Shown piece after piece: positions 45,780-57,100 of a stretch of DNA of 64,000 nt (within the stretch, counting starts at the first letter, position 1; every line of letters starts with the position of its first letter). The stretch covers positions 5,996,501 through 6,060,500 of the forward strand of contig OZ005619.1 of NCBI GenBank assembly GCA_963930655.1, read 5' to 3'. This DNA comes from Myrica gale (taxonomy: Eukaryota > Streptophyta > Magnoliopsida > Fagales > Myricaceae). The notes beneath the pieces are model-generated. The model searched no databases, was not told the DNA's origin, and worked only from the letters and a program-made list of their open reading frames with translations. A program made the position numbers and the translations under genes.

Positions 45780-47174
45780 TGTAACGCCCCGACTCCCAAA
45801 CTCCATACGAATAGATTTTCGTATAAAATAAGGATTTTTCACCACGGACAATCATTTATCTATGCCTCAATATTTCAAAACTAATTTTGTACAACCTCAG
45901 CAAAATATTCATAAACAGTAAAAATACTCAAAAATATCAATCGGAACCCTAAAATTTACATTAACATATCTGATATTTCCAATATCGATGAAGATCTCCC
46001 AACATAATACAATATTGAATTCCCCAACATTAATCTCCAAAAGTACTCTTGCAAAACACGCATTCGAAACACAAATCTATTCGAAGCTCCTCGAATTTCT
46101 ATAATTCTGTCAACTCTGAAAAATATGAGAATAAGGGGTGAGCTACGACTAGCTCAGTAAGTAGTAAGTCAATGGGGGTTGGGAAAAGACAGTTTTATCA
46201 CAATAACTGAAATCTAGAATAAAACATTGTGAGCCATACTGAATCCAAAATACAAGTTTGTAACAAAAATATCCAAGGCCACGTAATATAGGGAAATCAC
46301 CGATGGTCACACAGACCTCCACGCCACAAAGACCTCCAAATAATAGGCCACACAGACCTCCAAATATCAGGCCACACAGACCTCCAAATATTAGGCCACA
46401 TAGACATCCAAATATTAGGTCACACAGACCTCCATGCCACAAAAGTCTCCAAATACCACGAGGGGTATCAAATTGGCCAATAGACTACAAGGATAAATTG
46501 GCCACAAAGACCATAGAGATATATCACCAGCGCAAGGATACTTTTCACAGCATGTTCATCAAAACAAGTTATAAATATTTCAATTGAGTTTAACGAAAAT
46601 CTCAACAATCTCATTTTACCCAAAATTTGTTCAGTTCCCCATATAATACATCAAAATCATATAAAATACGGTGCACGTTCAAAATCTCATTGAAGAACCA
46701 CTTACCTCGAACGCTTAATCAATCCTTAAAGCTTCTCCAATAATTGCCGAACAATCACTCTGAACCTAGTAGCACTACATCAATCCAAATTTTGGTCTAT
46801 AATAAGCTCAATCTCTGCAACTATTTATTAATTGGATTGAGCAACTATTTATTAAGCTCAATCTCTGCAACTTTAAAATTCAAACATACCTCTATCCATC
46901 ACTTTTAAATTCAAATATAAGATCTTTATCCATATATTTCAAATTCAAATATAAGAATAATCTTTATCTATATCTTAACCTTTAAATTCAAACTCAAGAT
47001 CAAATATTTATTGAAACCTTTAAATTCAAATATAGATCACATCTCCATATCAATACCTTTAAATTCAAAAATATAATTCAACATCTATCCAAAAATCAAA
47101 CACAAGATTAATCAATATCTCTTCATTTAAAATTCAAATTAATCACTTACACATTTTTCGGGACGGGTATTGCA
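45780..47174 (-). mobile_element. LTR copy C, complete, 1395 bp, minus orientation
   Basis: Starts TGTAACGCCCCGACTCC and ends GGGTATTGCA (one change from TATTACA at the terminus). Colinear with copy B but with an expanded 24-bp minisatellite (GGCCACACAGACCTCCAAAT units at about 46345-46440). Confidence 0.85.
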
Positions 47175-47597
47175 ATCTCCCCTCCTTAAAAGAAATTTCG
47201 TCACCGAAATTTGAGGCACCTTCCACAAAAAATAAATCTATTAACAAATTAAATCACAAATCATTCATGCTTCTGCTGCGTACTCTGATCATAAAAAATC
47301 ACCTCACAATTTTTTTTTCATTAACACAATTCAAGCCTAAAACCCAAACTCATACAATATCCAAGTCTAAACTAAAATCAACATCAATATCCTCAAACAA
47401 GTCATATAACTTTAGCTTTTATCGATAATAGAATTATCAAGATTTAAATCTTTTCCAAATTTAAAGCTATAATCTGATTTCAATCGAAATCCTTCTGAAA
47501 ATCAATAGAGTTACCACATATCAAAACCTATGCTCGAACTTCAATCAAAATTTTCCTAAGAGTCTACAGAATAACAAACCTATGCTCTGATACCATC
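47175..47597 (-). mobile_element. Minimal internal region 2 (423 bp) between LTRs C and E
   Basis: Closely similar to internal region 1, with an intact primer-binding site TGGTATCAGAGC (minus strand, 47584-47595) next to LTR E and the polypurine tract next to LTR C. Confidence 0.8.
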
Positions 47598-48127
47598 TGT
47601 AACGCCCCAGGCCAAAACTCCAAACCGAAAGATTTTCGTATAAAATACGGTGCACGTTCAAAATTCCATTGAAAAACCACTTACCTCGAACGCTTAATCA
47701 ATCCTTAAAGCTTCTCCAATAATTGCCAAACAATCTCTCTGAACCTAGTAGCACCACATCAATCCAAATTTTGGTCTCTAATAAACATTCTCTGCAACTA
47801 TTTATTAAGTTCAATCTCTGCAACTTTAAAATTCAAACATACCTCTATCCATCACTTTTAAATTAAAACATAAGATCTTTATCCATATATTTCAAATTCA
47901 AATATAAGAATAATCTTTATCCATATATTAACCTTTAAATTCAAACTCAAGATCAAATCTTTATTCAAACCTTTAAATTCAAATATAGATCACATCTTCA
48001 TATCAAAACCTTTAAATTCAAAAATACAATTCAACATCTATCCAAAAATCAAGCACAAGATTAATCACTATCTCTTCATTTAAAATTCAAATTAATCACT
48101 TACACATTTTTCGGGACGGGTATTACA
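47598..48127 (-). mobile_element. LTR copy E, internally deleted, 530 bp, minus orientation
   Basis: Has both LTR termini (TGTAACGCCCC at the left, GGTATTACA at the right) but lacks about 865 bp of the interior. The deletion joins the two places that contain TATAAAATA in the complete copies (CGTATAAAATAAGG and CATATAAAATACGG), leaving one copy of that sequence. Confidence 0.85.
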
Positions 48128-48132
48128 AATGA
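48128..48132. other. Target-site duplication AATGA, right copy
   Basis: Matches 43072-43076; the host sequence before and after is LTR of the minus-strand Copia fragment. Confidence 0.9.
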
Positions 48133-48727
48133 CAAGTACGTGAAATTCTCTGTATTCACATTAAATAAAAAGCGATTACATATATATAGTTACCAAAGAA
48201 TCAAATGAAAGAATATACATTGCGCCTGTGACACTAACTAATTGTTTATCAACTATAATTCCTATATGTACTGGACCAAGGCTATATTCAGCTCACCATT
48301 AGGCTAGGTTCATTCAATCAGATGTGAAGGAAGAATAAAAATAACTACCACTATGAGTTTCATCTAGCTGACTTTTCTGGAATAAACTTAGCTGCTCCAC
48401 GTTTTGTATCTGCATGAACCGGATTGAAATGCATCCTGGTAATGCAATAGCAGCAACATGCTGTAATAAATCTCATGAAGTGATTATCTTCACAGTGCTA
48501 TGACATTAGAGTTAGGATTGCAACTTTAAGAGGAAATACACAACTAGTTTAAAATGTCATCTTCCCCAATAACTAACTGTAAAGACACCAATTGTTTTAT
48601 CTAATGTCAATTTTGTTGAGCACAATACAAAATCACTTAAAACAGAGGCTAAGATTTTAATGTGGTTCGACAATTGCCTTATGTCCATAGAAGAGAGAAA
48701 CTTAATTACAACAAACCAAAATTTACC
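48133..48727 (-). mobile_element. Probable rest of the Copia 5' LTR and unassigned repeat DNA
   Basis: Continues the LTR of the Copia fragment across the nested insertion (minus strand), but its outer end was not found. From about 48600, sequence resembling another LTR (ATGTGGTTCGACAATTGCC) begins. No gene. Confidence 0.4.
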
Positions 48728-48784
48728 ACTCTTTTAACTCAATAGTTTTTCTAGTCTATTTGAGTGAATCCTAACTGTTCTTTA
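48728..48784 (-). pseudogene. FAR1/MULE transposase fragment, part 2
   Basis: Minus-strand reading across the solo-LTR insertion gives AQAGGKEQLGFTQID, stop, KNY, matching GGRENLGFLHLDVKNY of the FAR1 pseudogene at 10680-10735. It is continuous with the part at 50034. Confidence 0.65.
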
Positions 48785-50033
48785 TGTGAGTCATAGGATT
48801 AAAGCAACCCAAGAGGGAGGTGAATTGGTTTTCTAAACTTTTCGCTTTTAACCCCCAAAGACGTGTTTGCAAAGTAAAGCCTAATTTAACACAAGTATAT
48901 AATATGAAATTAGAGTAAATACGTGTTAAAAGTAAAGAGTAGGGATAGATAAGCAATCACGTGATTTTTAGGTGGTTCGGCAAACCCGCCAACATCCACC
49001 TCTCAAGCTCTTTCACCAAGCCTTGTGGTTTTCCACTATCTTCCAATAGCATACACTCTAGCTTCCGGGTGCTAGAGAACTGTACAAGTGTTTTCCCGGG
49101 CTCAACACTAAAACCCACCCAAGTGATATTTCTGGCTCACCACTCACAACCTCACCAAGCTTAAGATATACCCTCTCTAAGCTTATTCTTTAGTGAAAAA
49201 CCTCACTAAAGGAGACACCTCTCTTGATATGAAGATTACAAGAACAAACTCTCTCAAAGAGTAGATATGAAAGTGGAAAGCTTTATTATCTCTTTATTCA
49301 CACAAAGACAAGGATATGAAAGTGTGTTTTGTGTGAATGATATGAGAAATATAGAATATGAAGGTTTGAAATATTTCTCAAGTAGTAGAAATGATATGTA
49401 GTCGTTGTGTATTAATTTTGGATGTTATGAAGGTGTATTTATAAGTCACAGATGAAATCTAGCCGTTTATAGCCGTTGAGAGTCGTCTGTCAAAACGAGC
49501 TGGACGACCGCTTCAAGTTACCGTTACCCAACAGTCATATTGTTAGAAGTTTAACGGATCTATTTTAAATCCAACCAGTCGACCGCTATACCAAGCGGTT
49601 GACGACCGATCAACCGCTCTTAAGCACATAGTCCTGTTATTTTAAAAACATGTTTTTGACCACTTCTAAACACCAAATTTTAAAGTCTTACTTCCCATAA
49701 GTATATGAAATGTTTGAGAGTTTGATTGAGGTATTTTGAAACCTTTAAAAACATTTTAATCTTTCAAACAAAAGGTAAAACGTTTTATACACGTTTTGAA
49801 AGATATACAAGTGTGATTCATAATCATTTTCTAAAGTGAAACAAAGAGTTACAAGGATATATCCTAAGGTCTTGAATCTTCACTTTTGAGCTCTTTTGCA
49901 TCTTTTACTTCTTATTTCTTCAAGTCTTTGGCACTTTGATGAAACATAACTTTGTCTATGAAGATGTCTATTTTATAAAACTTAATTCATGTATCGAATT
50001 CATCAAAATCTCGATTGTGCACAAAATCCAACA
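48785..50033 (-). mobile_element. Solo LTR, 1249 bp, minus orientation
   Basis: The plus strand begins TGTGAGTCATAGG and ends AAAATCCAACA. Flanks CTTTA at 48780-48784 and 50034-50038 form a perfect 5-bp duplication. In its own orientation it starts TGTTGGATTTTGTG and ends GACTCACA. The U5-proximal part (CAATTCACCTCCCTCTTGGG) is shared with the solo LTR at 50580-52091, so both belong to one Copia-like lineage. Joining the flanks restores a FAR1 reading frame, which confirms the limits. Confidence 0.9.
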
Positions 50034-50150
50034 CTTTACCCCCTGCCTGAGCCGCCATCAAATCATGTGCTAGCTTCGGCCGAATCCCACCTCTCTCTAC
50101 ATCATCTACCTCGAGGCGATACACTTCATTAATACTTCTATGTTAGTGGA
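50034..50150 (-). pseudogene. FAR1/MULE transposase fragment, part 1
   Basis: Minus strand reads EVDDVERGGIRPKLAHDLMA then AQAGG, matching ADDSGIRPKLAHEYLANQVG of the FAR1 pseudogene near 10630-10690. A weak HNH-like motif lies further right on the same strand (about 50190). Small, decayed, cut by the solo LTR. Confidence 0.65.
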
Positions 50151-50574
50151 GCAGGTGGGCTTTCGATGGCATAACTAGTTCCATGGTTATGATGTGCATA
50201 CCAATTAAACGTGCAATACTTTTGGTTGTCGCTAAACAGGCAACTAATGTGCATACCAATTAAACGTGCAAGTGACCCGGTCCTTGTATTTTGTCGTTCC
50301 TTATATACTAGCACCTAAGGATCTTTTGTTCTTCAAAATCCTTCTTTGTTGTAGACAAACATTCTGCTTGTAATGTACCCTATTTCTTTGTTCTTGTGTG
50401 AGTCATTCTTGCAGATTCTAAAACACGAAACTAATTGCATAATTATTGTACCAGTAATAAGCATTCTTGAAATCTCTAAACTCTAAGGTCCAAACATTTA
50501 CGACATTTCCGTTATCTACTCGAACCATATCACTTGCTCGATCAGACCATACAAACCATACAAAATGAGTCAAA
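50151..50574. other. Spacer with a short direct repeat
   Basis: GTGCATACCAATTAAACGTG occurs twice, near 50201 and 50250. No gene recognised. Confidence 0.5.
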
Positions 50575-50579
50575 TAAAA

Positions 50580-52091
50580 TGTTAGCCCAAGGTTGTTTTA
50601 TAAATAATCTATTTCTGATTTTGATGATAACAAAATTTTCCAACTAGTTTGAGACCTTTAGATTCTACATTTGCAAATCTTTTTCAGAAAATGATATCAA
50701 GAGCTCTCTAAGCTTAAATTGGCCTTAGATATAATTGAACACCACTACACAAGCTTATTGGACAATCTTTACTTTGTAGGTGTTTTAGGAATGCTTGTTG
50801 GTGCCAAGGGAAGCCACTTTTCAGCCTAAGTGTTGAGGGTGTCGACACATGCGACCATGGTGTCGACACATTGGTCATACACCAGAAGGCGTGTCCCAGG
50901 CCAAATTGAAGGTGTCGACACATAGACTAAAGGTGTCGACACATTACACTATCAACAGAAGGCAAGGTTTACTGGCCAAAGCTGATGGTGTCGACACATA
51001 TGCAATTAGTGTCGACACATTGCACATGCACCCGAAGGCATGTTTCCAAGGCATTTTGAAGGGTCAACACTTTGAAGAGAAGTGTCGACACATTGGACAT
51101 AAGTGTCGACACATTGGTCATACACCCGAGAGTGAGTTTCCAGGCAAAACTTCTAGGTGTCGACACATACAGGGAAGGTGTCGACACATGCTTCAATTTC
51201 TCAGATCCTGGAGCGACGTCACTCACTTAAAAATTTCTCCAAAGGACCCAAATGACCTCCAACGGCTCCAAATCTTTACTAGAAGACCCCTGATGCCCTA
51301 GAGACTATAAATAGAAAAAGTTTGAAAGAGAAAACAAGAGCTTCACACGAAAATCATCCTTGCCCTAATTTCTTGAGAGAGAAAGCTCAAAGAAGAAGAA
51401 GAGAAGTTCTTACGACCTTGAAATCTCGTGATCCATCTTGTAAATCCTGAAGCCTTCCTTGAAGATCTCATTCTCTTGACACACCTCAAGTTCTTATACT
51501 TGTAGATTTGGCTTAGAGAGCCGTTCCATATCTTGAGCTATTCATTTGTAGATTTGGCTTAGAGAGCCCTTTAGTTTCTTGAGCTACCCACTTGTACATC
51601 CGGCTTAGAGAGCCTTAAATCACTGTACCCAAATCTTGTAAACCTTCCTAGTGTTGTGTGAACACTATATCCTACTTGAGAGAAGTAGAAGAAATCCCTA
51701 GGGTTTGGGATTTGAGAAACGAGTTGAAGCGTGAGCTCGGAAAACGCTTTGTAACGGTTCCTTAGCACCCCGGAAGCTAAGGTGTATTCACTTGGAGAAT
51801 AGTGGAGGAAGCCCAAGGAAGTCAATAGCCTTGAGGGTGGACGTAGGCAAGAGATTGGCCGAACCACCTAAAAATACTGGTGTCATCTCTCTAACCCTCC
51901 TCTTTTACTTCTGCAGATATTGCTTGATTGTTCTTGTTTATTCATTGTTGTTGTGATCTTTGTTTGCATAGATCTAGTCTTTAGTTTTCCTAGATATAGA
52001 TCAGAATATTTCTGGGTTTGTTTGAAAAGGTTTCAAAAGTTTTAGAAAACCCAATTCACCCCCCCCTCTTGGGTTGTCTTTTAGACTCACA
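50580..52091 (+). mobile_element. Solo LTR, 1512 bp, Copia-like, with palindrome array
   Basis: Begins TGTTAGCCCAAGG, ends TTTTAGACTCACA, with TAAAA at 50575-50579 and 52092-52096 as the 5-bp duplication. It contains GATTTTGATGATAACAAA near its start and AATTCACCCCCCCTCTTGGG near its end, as in plant Copia LTRs of the SIRE/Maximus style (inference). The 5' half carries five pairs of a perfect palindrome (50839-51187). There is no internal region or partner LTR next to it. Most of it (51082 on) is copied at 60242. Confidence 0.9.
50839..51187. repeat. Tandem array of paired GTGTCGACAC palindromes
   Basis: Exact GTGTCGACAC starts at 50839, 50860, 50912, 50933, 50988, 51009, 51082, 51103, 51157 and 51178. 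Each pair is offset by exactly 21 bp, and pairs repeat every 73-94 bp. A degenerate copy at 51061 (GGGTCAACAC) is again 21 bp before 51082. The 52-55 bp spacers share CATTGGTCATACACC-like sequence, so the whole is a ~75-bp tandem repeat in the LTR. Confidence 0.95.
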
Positions 52092-52910
52092 TAAAAATTT
52101 ATACAAAATTGTTGAATGAGAGACAAAATAAAAACATGACTCACCGTCTAGGTTGGTTGCGTTACTAGACCAACGCCTATTAATATTTGGGAGAATCTCG
52201 TAATGCATCTCCGCCATCTATCAACCTGTTTAATTTAATAGCTAAAGATTAGTAAAAATCATACACTCCATTTCCTATAAAAATCATGACACAAGTGCAA
52301 TGTATCATCAAATAATAATCATGATCATGTTTAGAAATATAAATAGAAATAAACATTATATATTTGTCACTACAAAAAAAAACAGGCCTACAACAACGGT
52401 CTTTTTAGCGGCGATAGCTAAAAACTCCGCTATAGCACCCATTTAGCGGCGTTTGTATACGACCTCTGCTTAAAGACAATTTGTAGCGACGTTTGTGTAA
52501 AAAATGCGGCTATAGGTTGCCTCGTAGCTGCATTTTACAAAAATGCCGCTACAAATTGCGTTGTAGTAGTATTTTGTAAAAAATGTTGCCACAAGGTTGC
52601 GCTTTAGCGGCGTTTTTGCCACAAACGCTGCTAAAAGTCGACATTTTGTTAAAAACACTCTTCAGGTGTGTGTGAGTTTTAGCGAAGTTTTAGAGAAAGC
52701 ACTCCTAAAACTCAAACTTTTGGCAGCATTTTTGATAAAGCACTACTAAAATGTGAACTTGTAAAAGCGCTGCTATAGATTGTCTTTTAGCGGCGTTTGA
52801 AAACGCGACTATAGGTTTAACGACTTTTTTCACAAAAACACTGCCACATCTTGTAGTTTTGGTTGCAAAATGCTGCTACAATACATTTTATAGCAGCATT
52901 TGTGTGAAAA
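51082..52910. repeat. 1.83 kb duplicated segment, copy 1
   Basis: Nearly identical to 60242-62069. Contains the 3' two thirds of the solo LTR, its right flank (52092-52367) and the left end of a CACTA element. Similarity stops at GTGTGAAAA. Confidence 0.9.
52368..52910 (+). mobile_element. CACTA element left terminus (5' part only)
   Basis: Starts CACTACAAAAAAAAACAGGC followed by reiterated TAGCGGCGTTT / AACGCCGCTA-type subterminal repeats. It matches the complete small CACTA at 61528-62153 up to 52910, then continues differently (ACGCTGATATAGG). No right terminus for this copy was found. Confidence 0.75.
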
Positions 52911-53650
52911 ACGCTGATATAGGCGATTACATGATTATTTATTATTTCTATGTTATTTAATGTTAATAATTATTTTATATATTGTATAGTAATGTATTTG
53001 ATAAAATTTATTCTAGGGGATTCACTTAATAAAATATGAAATTTGAGGGAGTGTTATGCAAATTGAAGTTGTTATATGATATAACTTGGTGACTACATTG
53101 TTGCTATGTATTTAATTTGTTGTATAATGTGTTATATATTATTATGTCATCATACATTAAGGGATATATATGGTATGAATGTATGTCATGTTTAATATTA
53201 TGTATATAGTATTTTTAAAGATTAAGATTGAATATTTTGTCACTCATCTATGTGTATAGTATTTGTACATATTAAGATTGAATATTTTATATAATATATC
53301 TCTTGTTTTTATGTGATATACATGATTATGTGATATACGCAAATAATGTATTGTGACTACAATGTTATGTATATAAATACTCAATTTATATATATATATA
53401 TAGTGCATAGAAAAGACAATAGAATAATTGTTTGAAAATTTACAATTGTCATATGATTTATATACTTGTCTAATACACATAAGATTTATTTAATATATGA
53501 GTGCATTAATCTATTGATATGTTTCAAAATTTGTCAAAACAAATAATTATCCAAAAGTGAGTTAGAAAATGTATTACTTTCATAGCAACGGAATTGTCCA
53601 CGGCAACCTAGAGAGCCCAATTTTTTTCACAAATTTTAAAGTAGAAAAGT
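52911..53650. other. AT-rich spacer
   Basis: No gene. ATTAAGATTGAATATTTT occurs twice, at about 53221 and 53270, and an AT dinucleotide stretch lies near 53387-53402. Confidence 0.5.
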
Positions 53651-54113
53651 CATAGTTAGTCCTATATCTATAAGGCAAAATCAATTTCGTACTCGCTATT
53701 ATAAAAACAGTGATTTGAGCCATTTATCTTTTGAAAATCATCAATATATGCCTTCCGTCCAAATCAGGTGTTAAGTCAGACGAAAAATCTTGTAAAATGA
53801 CCCAAATGTATCCCCAAGACAAAATTACTAAAAATATCAAAAAAGATATTAAAAAATAAAATTTTTAAAATAAAACTAATAAAACTCTATTTCAATAATG
53901 TATTTATTTTTAATTTATTACTTAAAAGTTGTATTATTTTTTTTTATTTTTTAAAATAGTCTTAGAGGGACATTTCGGTCATTTTGCATTCTTTTCCACT
54001 TTAACTCCTAATTTGGAGGAGAGATGATTTTGAAAAGATAAAAGCTTAAATAGCCGTTTTAAAAATAATGGGTACGAAATTGATTTTGCCCTGTATATAC
54101 GGAGCTAACTATG
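53651..54113. mobile_element. MITE-like inverted-repeat element, ~463 bp
   Basis: The left arm CATAGTTAGTCCTATATCTA, AAGGCAAAATCAATTTCGTA mirrors the right arm, whose reverse complement reads CATAGTTAGCTCCGTATATA, AGGGCAAAATCAATTTCGTA. Complementarity extends about 100 bp, with an AT-rich centre. No target duplication identified. It directly abuts LTR sequence of the Copia element. Confidence 0.65.
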
Positions 54114-57100
54114 CCTATAAGTGCATGAGTGCAAGTGTAGTGCGAAGTGCAGTGAGTGAGACTCATAGAGTGAGAGTGAAGAAAGAGATGCTGCAGAGAG
54201 TGGCTGCGAGAGTTGAGAGTTGTAAACATTTCATTTGTTGAAACATGTGATCAACTCGTTCTCCTATGTGGACGTAGGTAAATTGCCAAACCAAGTTAAA
54301 TTTTTGTCTCTGTGTATTTAGTATTCTCGTTCTGTACTCAACAAGTGGTATCAGAGGCAGGTTGGTGTTCGGAAGTTTCTTTTTTGAATTCGGTTGAGAT
54401 CCGATCTGTGTCCAAATCAAATTTTGGACTTGACTGGAGATTCCTCATGACAAGAAGAGCACAACGGTTCCAACAGGAGCCAAATAAACACTGCAAGCAC
54501 CCATACGCGCTCACCGAAGCTTTTGCTCATGTCTCCACTTTCTCATGCCACCAGGCGCCACCATCCGTCGAAGAAACCATGCACATGCTCCCACGCGCTC
54601 TAAAGGTCGAATGCATGTTCCTCCATGCGCCAATAAGCCTTCAAATTGGTTCGGGTATTGACCGGGTCACCTGAGTCAGCTAAGTTTTGACTGAGTTTCC
54701 GAGTTAACGGTAAAGGAAACCGCTAATGTCGGCAACATATTCCGTTAAAGTTAATAGAATATTCTGTTTTTGGAGGGAATATTCTAATTTCGAATTTTTC
54801 ATCATTTTGGGCCCAATTTTTGTCCTTTTTGGGCCGGACCAAACTTGTTCCTTGCTATTTCGACCGTTTTGGACTCAACGGTGGACTCTGTTTTGTGAGA
54901 TTCAACTGAAAATGTAGAGCAACAAGCCATTTGAGCTTGTGTTAAAGGCAAAATCTATGGATGATTCAAGTTCTAGTGCAATGATCAAACTTATGGAGAC
55001 TAACTACACACTTTGGACACCTCGGATGGAAGATCTTCTAAATTACACGGATCTATTCGATCCAATAAAAGAAAAAGGAGTAAAAGCATACGAGACGCCT
55101 GAAAAAGATTAGAAAAAGTCAAACAAGAAAACTATTGGTCAAATCAGACAATATATAAACGATAGTGTATTTCATCATGTTGCGCAGGAGACAGACACCT
55201 ACTATTTTTAGCAAAAGTTGGAGAACATGAATCAGGCTAAGAGTGCTCAGAATAAGGCTCTCTTAATGAGACACCTTGTGAACTTGAAGTTGAAGAGAGG
55301 TACCTTTGTTGCTGAACACACCAGCAAGTTTGAGAACCTGGTGAACCAACTTTCAACCATAGCGTTGAATCTTGGCGATGAAGAATAAGCTCTCTTACTT
55401 CTCATTTCGCTTCCAAATAGTTGGGAGACGTTGGTGGTCTCCCTCTGTAATTCACCTCCAGACAGAAAAATAACCATGGTGATGGTGAAGGATGCATTGT
55501 TCAATGAGGAAGCCAGGAGAAAAGAGGCTGGTAAGGACCAGTCACATGCCTCGTAACCGAAGGAAGACACCAACGAAGTGGTAGAGGGAGAAGTAGAGGC
55601 AAAAGTATGAGAATAGGCAGATCCCAGACTTAAGGCAGTTATTAACAAAAAGGCAAGATGAAAAGTTTTCACTGTGGCATTGAAGGCCATATTAAAAAGA
55701 ACTGCCATAAGTTACAACGAGAGCAAGGCCAATCTAGCAACCAGTCAAAGAAGGCTGATGGTGAAACATTAGCCACCATTCCAGGAGATTTTGCATTGCT
55801 TTCCACCGGTGATGATGTCTCCATGTTGCGAGTTAGGATGCAAAATGGGTGGTACACACAACAAGTTCCTACCACGCCACTCCTGGCAGTGATTTCTTCA
55901 CCACGTATAAAGCTGGAGATTATGGTACAATGATGATTGGTAACACCAGTTCCTTAAAGATCGCGGGAATTGGTAATGTGTGTATAAAGACAAATATTGG
56001 TTGTAGCATGGTGTTAAAAGACTTTCGACACGTGTCTGACCTCAGGTTAAATTTGATATCCGGGACAACCCTTGATCGACTAAGCTACGACAACCACTTC
56101 AGCAACAATACTTAAAAAATGAAGAAAGGCACCATTGTTGTCGCCTGTGGACATATCTGTGGCACATTATACAAGACCCATGTGAAGATATACATTGATA
56201 GCCTCAATACAGTTCAAGATGAAGCATTTCCAAATCTGTGGCACGAGAGAGTCGGTCACATGGGTGAGAAAGGGTTGATTACCCTGGCAAAGAATGTGCT
56301 TATTACAATCAACAAAGGTACATCGCTAAACGCTTGTGAGCATTGCTTGTTCAGTAAGCAACATCGAGTCTCGTTCAATACATCTGCCAGTAAAAGATCG
56401 GAGTTGTTGAGCCTGATACACTCTGATGTATGCGGTCCCTTAGAGGTGGAGTCTTTAGGAAATAACAGGTATTTTGTTACATTTATTGATGATGTTTCAC
56501 ATAAAGTGTGAGTGTATTTCTTGAGAACGAAGGACCAAACTTTTGAGCAGTTCAAAAACATTCACGCTATGGTGTAAAGAGAAATTGGAAAGAAAAAGTA
56601 CCTCCAGACAAACAATGGAGGCGAGTACACTTCCAGGGAGTTCAGAGCATAATACTCTGGCCATGACATCAGATATTAGAAGACGGTCCCACGACCCCAC
56701 AACACAATGGTGTATTCGGGAGGATGAATCAGACTACTGTAGAGCGAACTAGATGTATGCTCAGCATGACTAAGTTGCCTAAGTCATTTTGGGGTGAAGC
56801 AGTTCATGCAGCCTGTTACCTGATCAACAGAACATCATCTGTACCGTTGAAGTTCGAAGTTCCGGATATGATATGGTCTGGTCATAAGATCTCCTACTCT
56901 CATTTGAGAGTATTTGGGTGGAAAGCATTTGTACATGTATCCTAGGAGTAGAGGCAGAAGCTTGATGTGAAATCCACTCCTTGTATTTTTATTGGATACG
57001 GAGATGAAGAATTTGGATACAGACTTTGGGATCCAAAAGCTAAGAAGGTCATCAGAAGCAGAGATGTTGTGTTCCATGAAGCTGAGTTATACGGTAGCTT

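Noticed and set aside
46149-46442. Gly/Leu/Cys repeat protein on the minus strand (also 43692-43964 and 44223-44606)
   Set aside because: All lie in LTR copies and are read-outs of the 24-bp minisatellite; not conserved between sister LTRs.
48961-49164. 67-aa plus-strand frame with Ser/Pro-rich sequence
   Set aside because: Lies wholly in a delimited solo LTR and reads the antisense of its leader.
50839-51187. CRISPR-like array
   Set aside because: Regular palindromic repeats with spacers, but the spacers are themselves repeats, spacing alternates 21/53, the locus is in an LTR of a plant genome, and there are no cas genes.
51571-51867. 98-aa minus-strand frame, repeated almost identically at 60731-61027
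   Set aside because: Its conservation is explained by the recent 1.83 kb duplication; it lies in a solo LTR and has no known domain.
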